A stretch of DNA of 57,381 nucleotides. Origin: Candidatus Saganbacteria bacterium (GTDB taxonomy: Bacteria > Margulisbacteria > WOR-1 > XYC2-FULL-46-14 > WPAF01). Position numbers and translations under genes: made by a program. The stretch spans positions 1 to 57,381 of the forward strand of contig WPAF01000006.1 in assembly GCA_009772965.1 (NCBI GenBank), given 5' to 3'. Below the pieces are notes generated by a model. That model worked only from the letters and a program-made list of their open reading frames with translations. It had not been told where the DNA came from and searched no databases. This document shows, one piece after another, positions 51,225 to 57,381 of this stretch (positions are counted from its first letter, which is position 1; every line of letters starts with the position of its first letter).

Positions 51225-52076
51225 ATGGCTGAAACAATAAATATATCGTGCAAAACGCCGGCAAATGTGGCGGATACGCTATCAAAAACAACTTGTGTCC
51301 AAAAAACCCATAATGTTGATTGGAAGTTAATAATATTGGGGATAATGGCGGGGTTTTACATTGGGTTTGGGGGAGCAATTGCCACTCTGGTCAGTTCTGA
51401 TGCGGCGAAATTTGTGGGATATGGCTTGAGCAGGTTTTTTGTCGGGGCAGTATTTAGCGTCGGCCTTATGCTGGTGGTTATTGCCGGGGCAGAGCTTTTT
51501 ACCGGAAATAACTTAATGCTTATGGGTGTCCTTGAAAAACGCGTTAAATTAAATCAGGTGTTATACAAATGGGGAGTAGTATACGCTGCAAACTTCATCG
51601 GCTCAATATTTCTTGCCTGGCTGATGTACCAGTCTAACCTTTGGAAATCAAATGATTTTGCAACGGGGATTGCGGCATTAAAAATTGCAAATGTTAAGAT
51701 TGGATTGACATGGATGGAGGCTTTTATCCGCGGGGTGCTTTGCAATATTTTAGTTTGCTTAGCCGTTTGGATGGCTCTTTCATGCCAACAAACAGTTGGA
51801 AAAATCTGGGCCATATTTTTCCCGATTATGACATTTGTTGCTCTTGGTTTTGAGCACTCTGTCGCGAATATGTATTTTATTCCATTAGGAATATTCCTGA
51901 AAGGGTCTGGCGCTGCGGCCGCTGCAGGATTAGATTTAGCAAATTTAGGATGGAGAAATTTCTTTATGAATAATCTTATCCCTGTTACTTTGGGAAACAT
52001 TGTTGGGGGGGCATTTTTTGTAGGCGCACTATATTGGCTTGTTTATGTGAGAGCTGACAAAAAAGAAATTGCGTAA
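51225..52076 (+). CDS. focA: Formate/nitrite transporter (FocA-like)
   Basis: Pentameric channel of the inner membrane that moves formate, or nitrite in related proteins. The 283-residue protein has six hydrophobic helices (about 37-58, 70-95, 115-135, 165-185, 195-215, 250-270) and the family segments GFYIGFGGAIATL, AGAELFTGNN and LGFEHSVANMYFIPLG. Its position at the head of an fdh operon supports formate as substrate. AGGAGG ribosome site. The gene sits directly under the Rex-controlled promoter. Confidence 0.92.
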   Translation: MAETINISCKTPANVADTLSKTTCVQKTHNVDWKLIILGIMAGFYIGFGGAIATLVSSDAAKFVGYGLSRFFVGAVFSVGLMLVVIAGAELFTGNNLMLMGVLEKRVKLNQVLYKWGVVYAANFIGSIFLAWLMYQSNLWKSNDFATGIAALKIANVKIGLTWMEAFIRGVLCNILVCLAVWMALSCQQTVGKIWAIFFPIMTFVALGFEHSVANMYFIPLGIFLKGSGAAAAAGLDLANLGWRNFFMNNLIPVTLGNIVGGAFFVGALYWLVYVRADKKEIA

Positions 52077-52080
52077 TAAA

Positions 52081-52662
52081 ATGATGAATGCAATTATTCT
52101 TGCCGGCGGAAAAAGCATACGCTTCGGCTCGGATAAGGCATTTGCAAAAATAGGGGATTCTACTTTAATAGAATCCCTTTTTTTATCTTTATCGCTTGTT
52201 TTTAATAAAATTATAATTGTTACCAACTTTAAAGAAAGATATAAAAATTTCCCGGCAATAATTACAGAAGATATCTTTAAAGATGCAGGCCCATTGGGCG
52301 GCTTGTATGCCGGACTTAAGGCATCCAATTCTGATAGGAATTTTGTAGTAGCTTGCGATATGCCTTTAGTTAATCTTATGTTAATAAAATATATGGCTGG
52401 TTTAATTGACGGAGATGCGATAGTGCCCATGATTAATGGAAAAGTTGAGCCATTGCATGCTGTTTATTCAAAAAAATGCATTTCTGCGGTTGAAGCCCAG
52501 CTAAAATCAGGCATATATAAAATACAGGAAGTTTTTAATTTAGTTGATACTCGTTACATTAAAGAAGATGTTATAAATAAATATGACCCATCACTTTTGT
52601 CTTTTTTAAACATAAATCTTCAAAAGGATATGCAAAAGATTAAAGCATGTTTGAAATATTAA
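52081..52662 (+). CDS. mobA: Molybdenum cofactor guanylyltransferase
   Basis: Attaches GMP to molybdopterin to make the bis-MGD cofactor needed by formate dehydrogenases. The 193-residue protein begins MMNAIILAGGKSIRFGSDKA, the nucleotidyltransferase signature, with DAGPLGGLYAGL (about 71-82) and the metal-binding ACDMPLVN. The start is ATG 52081 or the adjacent 52084; the frame also opens at a TTG at 52069 inside focA. It starts 4 bases after the focA stop without its own strong Shine-Dalgarno, so it is probably reinitiated. It overlaps fdhD by 16 bp. Confidence 0.9.
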   Translation: MMNAIILAGGKSIRFGSDKAFAKIGDSTLIESLFLSLSLVFNKIIIVTNFKERYKNFPAIITEDIFKDAGPLGGLYAGLKASNSDRNFVVACDMPLVNLMLIKYMAGLIDGDAIVPMINGKVEPLHAVYSKKCISAVEAQLKSGIYKIQEVFNLVDTRYIKEDVINKYDPSLLSFLNINLQKDMQKIKACLKY

Positions 52663-53423
52663 AAATAAAGCGCTTTAAAACGCCGATTCAAATAAGCGAA
52701 ATTGATGATAAAATTGTTTCTGAGGTTCCGCTGACAATAACATTAAACGGAGAAGAGCTTGTGACGCTCCTTTGCTCCCCAGCACACTTAAAAGAGCTGG
52801 CGGTAGGATATTTGACGGCTGAAGGTTTTATTGATTCTTCAGGGGACGTCAATTCTGTATTGTTTGATGAAAAAGCAAATATAATCAGGGTCAACACCAG
52901 AAAAGAAATAAGCGAAGCGGTAATCAATAAAAAGAGGATAATTACTTCCGGATGCGGAAGGGGACAATCATTTTATCATTGGTCTGATTTTGAAAATTGC
53001 CGAAAAATTGAATCTGATTTTAAAGCTAATGCAAATGCAATTCTTAGCCTTATGCTGGAATTTCAAAAGAAATCATTAGTGTTTATGGAGACTGGCGGAG
53101 TTCACAGCGCTGCATTAAGTGATGATAAGAGTATCATTGCATTTTTTGAAGATATTGGGCGGCATAATGCTGTTGATAAAATAGTTGGCGAGATTATACT
53201 TCATGGGGGAGAGATAAAAGATAAAATCCTGCTCCTTTCCGGCAGAATATCTTCTGAGATTGTAATTAAAGCTGTACGTTTAGGAGTTCCGATAATTGTT
53301 TCCCGATCTGCCCCAACAACCATGGCGGTACGGTTGGCAGAAAAGCTTAACATAAGCTTAATTGGTTTTGCCAGAGGGACTAGAATGAATATTTATTCGG
53401 GGAGCCAAAGGATTATTATTTAA
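52647..53423 (+). CDS. fdhD: Formate dehydrogenase accessory sulfurtransferase FdhD
   Basis: Delivers sulfur from a cysteine desulfurase to the molybdenum cofactor of formate dehydrogenase. The 258-residue protein has the conserved LCSPAHLKELAVGYL (about 42-56), TSGCGRGQ with the single active cysteine C103 (instead of the E. coli CxxC), the TGGVHSAAL and EDIGRHNAVDK motifs, and SGRISSEIV. Its presence supports a mature, active fdhA product. It overlaps mobA by 16 bp. Confidence 0.94.
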   Translation: MFEILKIKRFKTPIQISEIDDKIVSEVPLTITLNGEELVTLLCSPAHLKELAVGYLTAEGFIDSSGDVNSVLFDEKANIIRVNTRKEISEAVINKKRIITSGCGRGQSFYHWSDFENCRKIESDFKANANAILSLMLEFQKKSLVFMETGGVHSAALSDDKSIIAFFEDIGRHNAVDKIVGEIILHGGEIKDKILLLSGRISSEIVIKAVRLGVPIIVSRSAPTTMAVRLAEKLNISLIGFARGTRMNIYSGSQRIII

Positions 53424-53448
53424 AAGTTTAGTTAGTAAGGGGTTTTAT

Positions 53449-55506
53449 ATGACAAGAAAAAAAGTGTTAACTACCTGTATTTATTGCGGCTGCGGATGCC
53501 AATTTTATTTGGATGTTGAAAAAAATAAAATTAAGGGGGTTTTCCCTTCTCAAAATCATCCGGTTTCTCAAAGTGCTCTTTGTGTAAAGGGGTGGAATGC
53601 CGGGGAATTTGTTAATCATCCTGACCGCTTGACCGATCCTTTAATCAAAGAAAATGGAATGTTTAGGAAAGCTTCTTGGGATGAAGCTTTGAATCTAGTT
53701 GTAAAAAAACTGATTGAAACAAGAGATAAATATGGAAATGATTCTGTTGCTTTCTTTGGATCAGCCAAATGCACTAATGAAGAAAATTACTTAATCATGA
53801 AGCTCGCGCGGGCTGTTTTCAAAACCAATAATATTGACCACTGTGCGCGTCTTTGCCATGCTTCAACCGTTGCGGGCCTGGCACTAAGTTTTGGCTCTGG
53901 GGCTATGACCAATTCTATTAGTTGTTTTGACGAAGCGGAACTATATCTTATTACTGGTTCAAATACTACCGAACAACATCCCTTAATCGGTTCTCGTATG
54001 ATCAAAAATCTGCGAGAGAAAAAGGCAGATTGCGTTGTAATTGATCCCAGGAAGATTAAATTAACTAAGTTCGCAAAATATCATCTTAAACAAAATTGCG
54101 GTACGGATGTAGCCTGGATGAATGGTTTGATGCATGTCATTATTAAAGAAGGGTTAGAAAATAAAGATTTTATTCGTGACCATACGGAAAATTATGAAGA
54201 ATTGAAGAAAACAATTGAAAAATATACCCCTGAATATGTTGAAAAAATTACTTCTATTCCAGCGCAGCAGCTTAAAGAAGTAGCCCTGCTTTATGCTGCA
54301 AAAAAATCTATGATTATTTATTCTATGGGAATTACCCAGCATACTACTGGAGTGGACAATGTTAGGTCTTGCGCCAATTTAGCCATGTTAACCGGCAATA
54401 TTGGGAAAGTTGGCACAGGCGTCAATCCTTTGCGCGGACAAAATAATGTGCAGGGTTCTTGTGACGTGGGGGCGCTGCCCAATGTATATTGCGGATATCA
54501 GGCCGTAACCAATGAAGCGATCCGTGAAAAATTTGAAAAAGCCTGGAAGGTAAAGGGCTTGCCAGCCAATATTGGACTTACGGTTACAACCGTGCCAGAT
54601 GCCATATTGCAGGACAAAGTCAAGGCTTTGTATGTCATGGGAGAAAATCCCATGGTTTCTGACCCCAATACATCTCATCTTGAAAAGGCGCTCCTAAAAT
54701 GTCCTTTCTTGGTAGTGCAGGATATTTTCTTAACCGAAACCGCGCAGTATGCCAATGTAGTTTTTCCGGGCACATCCTTTGCGGAAAAAGACGGTACTTT
54801 TACAAGTACCGAAAGAAGGGTGGAAAGAATTCGAAAAGCAGTTGAACCAATCGGAAATGCTAAGCCAGATTGGAAAATTCTTTGTGAAATAGCGGATCAT
54901 TGCGGATATAAATTTGATTATGCATCGCCCAAAGAAGTAATGGATGAAATGGCACAGATGGCCCCTATTTATGGCGGAATTACTTATGACCGTAAGGAGA
55001 TGGAAAAAGGTTTTGGCTTGCAGTGGCCTTGTCCAACGAAGGATCATCCTGGCACCACTTTTCTTCATAAAGATGGAAATTTTACCCGGGGAAAAGGGTT
55101 ATTCTTTGGCATCGAATATAAGCCGCCAGCTGAAACCGGTTTAGATAATAAAGATTACCCCTTAACCTTAACGACTGGCCGCTCTTATTTTCATTGGCAT
55201 ACGAGAACTTTAACCGGCAGGACTTCAACCCTAGAGCGCGAGGTTCCAGAAAATTATATAGAAATTAATCCCGAAGATGCCAAGAAATACAAAGTGCGTA
55301 AAGGTTCTATGATAAAAGTTTCATCTTTGCGCGGCTCAATTGAAGCAAGGGCACTGGTCTCTGATATCGTAAAACCTGGAACAGTTTTTATGCCTTTTCA
55401 TTTTGCCATCAGCGCGGCCAATCGCTTAACCAATGACGCACTAGATCCAATTGCAAAGATTCCCGAGTATAAAGTCTGTGCTGTAAAAATTGGGGAGGAT
55501 AAATAA
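53449..55506 (+). CDS. fdhA: Molybdenum-dependent formate dehydrogenase, catalytic subunit
   Basis: Oxidises formate to CO2 or the reverse in the cytoplasm (no Tat signal). The 685-residue protein has an N-terminal [4Fe-4S] motif (CIYCGCGC with a fourth cysteine in ALCVKGW), the bis-MGD domains (GSAKCTNEENYLIMK, GSNTTEQHP, LTGNIGKVGTGVNPLRGQNN), and a C-terminal molydopterin-binding domain (TTGRSYFHWHTRT, GTVFMPFHF). The metal ligand is cysteine (C136 in ARLCHAS, codon 53854-53856) rather than selenocysteine. It is close to FdhF-type enzymes. It shares one base with the next gene's start and clearly forms a unit with the two electron-transfer subunits. Confidence 0.95.
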   Translation: MTRKKVLTTCIYCGCGCQFYLDVEKNKIKGVFPSQNHPVSQSALCVKGWNAGEFVNHPDRLTDPLIKENGMFRKASWDEALNLVVKKLIETRDKYGNDSVAFFGSAKCTNEENYLIMKLARAVFKTNNIDHCARLCHASTVAGLALSFGSGAMTNSISCFDEAELYLITGSNTTEQHPLIGSRMIKNLREKKADCVVIDPRKIKLTKFAKYHLKQNCGTDVAWMNGLMHVIIKEGLENKDFIRDHTENYEELKKTIEKYTPEYVEKITSIPAQQLKEVALLYAAKKSMIIYSMGITQHTTGVDNVRSCANLAMLTGNIGKVGTGVNPLRGQNNVQGSCDVGALPNVYCGYQAVTNEAIREKFEKAWKVKGLPANIGLTVTTVPDAILQDKVKALYVMGENPMVSDPNTSHLEKALLKCPFLVVQDIFLTETAQYANVVFPGTSFAEKDGTFTSTERRVERIRKAVEPIGNAKPDWKILCEIADHCGYKFDYASPKEVMDEMAQMAPIYGGITYDRKEMEKGFGLQWPCPTKDHPGTTFLHKDGNFTRGKGLFFGIEYKPPAETGLDNKDYPLTLTTGRSYFHWHTRTLTGRTSTLEREVPENYIEINPEDAKKYKVRKGSMIKVSSLRGSIEARALVSDIVKPGTVFMPFHFAISAANRLTNDALDPIAKIPEYKVCAVKIGEDK

Positions 55507-56546
55507 TGGACACCAAGTTGATTTCAAAGGAAAATACTTTAAAACTAATAAATGCGCTGACAAAAGAGGTCAAAGTTTTAGCTCCGCAAAAAGATGAATT
55601 TGGCGATATTTTTTTTAAAGAAGTAAAGGATAGCAAAAATGTTATTTTGGCTCCTTTTAAACCACTAATGCCGACTGTTCGAGAACTACTTTTTGGCCAG
55701 ATAAAGGAAATGATTAGATATAAAAAAGAAAGCGCAGAAATTAAATTAGAAGAAATGAAGAATGCTGAAGACACAATTTTTTGGGGGCTCCCAACCTGTG
55801 ATATTAACGGGCTTTTATATACAGACATGTTTTTTATGGGGAGGGAATTCTGCGATTCATACTACAAAGAAGTACGAGAGAAAATAGTTTTGATTAGCGT
55901 GGTTTGCGATACCCCCCCTAATAAAAGCTGCTTTTGTGGAAGCATGGCAGATGGGCCTCATCTTGTTGAGGGGTTTGATCTTCAGCTAACGCCGATGGGA
56001 GATGATTATTTTGTTGAAGTAGGGTCGGCTAAAGGAAAAAAGATAATAGAATCAAATAAGGATTTGTTTTCTGAGGTAAAAGACAAATCAGTTGTTGAGC
56101 GAATTTGGGAAGAGGCGCATAAAAAAGTTATAGTTAAAGGGCTGGATAAAAATGCTGCGATTGAAAAAATGGATTTGGATCCAATAAAAGAAACCTTGTT
56201 TGTTGAGGTTTCTGATCGCTGTATTTCCTGCGGAGCCTGCAATTATGTTTGTCCGACCTGCACCTGCTTTAATGTGATCGATGTAGGATCAAAGGAAGAA
56301 GGGGTTAGAGAAAGAGTATTAGATTCATGTGTATTTAGCGGTTATTTTAGAATGGCCGGAGGACACAACCCAAAAGAAAAGCAAGAGTTAAGGACAAAAC
56401 AAAGATATTATTGCAAACTGCTTTGGGATAAAGAAAAATATAATGATTCCGGATGCGTTGGTTGTGGCAGATGCCTGGATTCATGTCCGGTTGATATAGA
56501 TATTAAAGAAGTGATGCCAACGATTGCCGCAGGGGGGGATAAATAA
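55506..56546 (+). CDS. Iron-sulfur electron-transfer subunit (sulfhydrogenase beta / AsrA-like)
   Basis: A 346-residue subunit related to HydB of archaeal sulfhydrogenase and AsrA of anaerobic sulfite reductase. The N-terminal two-thirds is the family-specific domain, with GLPTCDINGL and a CDTPPNKSCFC cluster (about 140-150). The C-terminal third carries two [4Fe-4S] motifs, CISCGACNYVCP (about 240-251) and CVGCGRCLDSCP (about 319-330). It would relay electrons between the molybdenum subunit and the flavin subunit. GGGGAGG lies 7 bases before ATG, with TAATG coupling to fdhA. Confidence 0.9.
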   Translation: MDTKLISKENTLKLINALTKEVKVLAPQKDEFGDIFFKEVKDSKNVILAPFKPLMPTVRELLFGQIKEMIRYKKESAEIKLEEMKNAEDTIFWGLPTCDINGLLYTDMFFMGREFCDSYYKEVREKIVLISVVCDTPPNKSCFCGSMADGPHLVEGFDLQLTPMGDDYFVEVGSAKGKKIIESNKDLFSEVKDKSVVERIWEEAHKKVIVKGLDKNAAIEKMDLDPIKETLFVEVSDRCISCGACNYVCPTCTCFNVIDVGSKEEGVRERVLDSCVFSGYFRMAGGHNPKEKQELRTKQRYYCKLLWDKEKYNDSGCVGCGRCLDSCPVDIDIKEVMPTIAAGGDK

Positions 56547-57381
56547 TGGGTTTAATTTTTATTGACAAGAAGAAAGCTGTAACTATGGCCAAGGATAAAA
56601 ATGAATTTATTCCGCGAGCATGTGAAACAACATCGATAAAAGATTTAACGGCAGATGTTCGCCATTTCACCGTAAAATTTAAAGATGGTAAATCCTTCAA
56701 TTATAATCCCGGCCAATTTGTTCAGGTTTCTATTTTTGGCGCAGGAGAGGCTCCGATTTCCATTACTTCATCTCAGGTTGCCGGAGATGGGCTAGAACTG
56801 GCTATTCGTAAAGTAGGAATTTTAACTAATGCTATCCATAAACTAAAAGTGGGTGATGAAATATTTATTCGCGGGCCCTATGGAAATTCTTTTGATTATA
56901 AGGCGGTTCAAGGCAAAAATATTATTTTTGTGGCCGGAGGAATCGGGTTGATTCCCCTCAGATCATTGATTAGAACGGTTCTTTCTGAAAAAGAAAAATA
57001 CGGTAAAATCCGGCTGCTTTACGGAGCAAAATGTCCGATTGACTGTGTTTACATTGATGAAATCGATAAATGGACAAAGACTGACGGGTTTGAAGCGCTT
57101 TTAACCGTTGATTCTCCAGACCAAGGATGGAAAGGCAATGTGGGCGTTGTAACAACTTTGTTTAATAAATTTGATTTTAACCCTGCGGGTACAGCGGCTT
57201 TTGTTTGCGGCCCTCCCATCATGATTAAATTTGTTAACTTAACCTTGCTTGAAAAAAATATGGATCCAGGCGATATTGTTACAACCATGGAAATGCACAT
57301 GAAATGCGGAATTGGAAAGTGCGGTCACTGCAATATTGGACACAAGTATTGCTGTACTGATGGCCCGGTATTTACATATGC
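56546..57381 (+). CDS. FAD/NAD(P)-binding subunit (sulfhydrogenase gamma-like), truncated by window edge
   Basis: Open to the last base; 278 residues are visible and the gene continues outside. Seen: a ferredoxin-reductase FAD domain (YNPGQFVQVS, about 52-61), an NAD(P)-binding domain with VAGGIGLIPLRSL (about 131-143) and CGPPIMI, and the 2Fe-2S motif CGIGKCGHCN near the end (about 253-262). It matches HydG/AsrB/dihydroorotate dehydrogenase electron-transfer subunits and would exchange electrons with NAD(P)H. TAATG coupling to the previous gene, with a GGGGGGG ribosome site. Only a short C-terminal part is missing. Confidence 0.92.
   Translation, partial: MGLIFIDKKKAVTMAKDKNEFIPRACETTSIKDLTADVRHFTVKFKDGKSFNYNPGQFVQVSIFGAGEAPISITSSQVAGDGLELAIRKVGILTNAIHKLKVGDEIFIRGPYGNSFDYKAVQGKNIIFVAGGIGLIPLRSLIRTVLSEKEKYGKIRLLYGAKCPIDCVYIDEIDKWTKTDGFEALLTVDSPDQGWKGNVGVVTTLFNKFDFNPAGTAAFVCGPPIMIKFVNLTLLEKNMDPGDIVTTMEMHMKCGIGKCGHCNIGHKYCCTDGPVFTY

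Noticed and set aside
53854-53856. Selenocysteine in formate dehydrogenase
   Set aside because: The codon at the metal-ligand position is TGC (cysteine) and no in-frame TGA occurs in the gene.
1-57381. CRISPR array or insertion sequence
   Set aside because: No regularly spaced direct-repeat array, no cas gene and no transposase reading frame was found; the palindromic repeats are dispersed and lack spacers.

Overview
The window is a gene-dense, AT-rich chromosomal segment from an anaerobic bacterium with an outer membrane. The diderm envelope is inferred from an LptF/LptG permease, three PorV/FadL-like beta-barrels and several large exported proteins. Anaerobic metabolism is inferred from a four-subunit pyruvate:ferredoxin oxidoreductase, a formate dehydrogenase operon, a MetV-like iron-sulfur protein and a Rex redox regulator. 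A Ycf45-like R3H ATPase, an Asp-box propeller protein and SLH domains on an outer-membrane barrel resemble gene content of the Cyanobacteria/Margulisbacteria (WOR-1, Saganbacteria) neighbourhood. That placement is an inference from gene content only; there is no rRNA in the window.

Layout. 1-2946 (+): coaX, lysS, metV. 2939-8289 (-): an operon running holB, ricT, HIT hydrolase, rpsU, lptG, TPR protein. 8388-16596 (+): an exported coiled-coil/proline-rich protein, amj, ribF, rpsO, pnp, a lytic transglycosylase, comEA, comEC. 16577-23120 (-): surface operon 1, with a FadL/PorV-like barrel, a phosphoesterase with a FlgD/type-IX-like C-terminal domain, and a PorV barrel fused to SLH repeats. 23182-25693 (+): coaE, uvrB. 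25694-26248 (-): an orphan. 26361-39995 (+): dapA, queH, a TIM-barrel-like orphan, a phosphoesterase, a PHP phosphatase, alr, dnaX, ybaB, recR, a YIP1 protein, porGDAB, HU, the Ycf45-like ATPase and an AI-2E family permease. 40004-46891 (-): surface operon 2, with an Asp-box/IPT protein, a PorV barrel, a collagen-like protein and a second FlgD-type C-terminal-domain protein, behind nadB (46928-48508). 48563-49376: a small membrane protein, a 3D-domain protein and tRNA-Gln(CTG), followed by a structured repeat and an orphan gene. 50462-57381 (+): rex, then focA, mobA, fdhD, fdhA and the beta- and (truncated) gamma-type electron-transfer subunits related to sulfhydrogenase.

How the parts work together. 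The right end is a redox-controlled formate module. Rex has a Rex operator in its own promoter, and a second one sits on the start of the formate operon. The operon supplies a formate channel, cofactor maturation and a cytoplasmic molybdenum enzyme wired to an FAD/NAD(P)-binding arm. The two surface operons each pair PorV-family barrels with large exported proteins, two of which share a homologous C-terminal domain, so they may form a surface-display system.

Recurring sequence patterns: (i) many first genes of transcription units have a -10 box 3-11 bases before the start codon and no Shine-Dalgarno, suggesting common leaderless transcripts; (ii) divergent promoters share a -35 core; (iii) short palindromic repeats have inserted in frame into ribF, dnaX and an exported phosphoesterase gene; (iv) convergent genes abut or overlap with no visible terminator.
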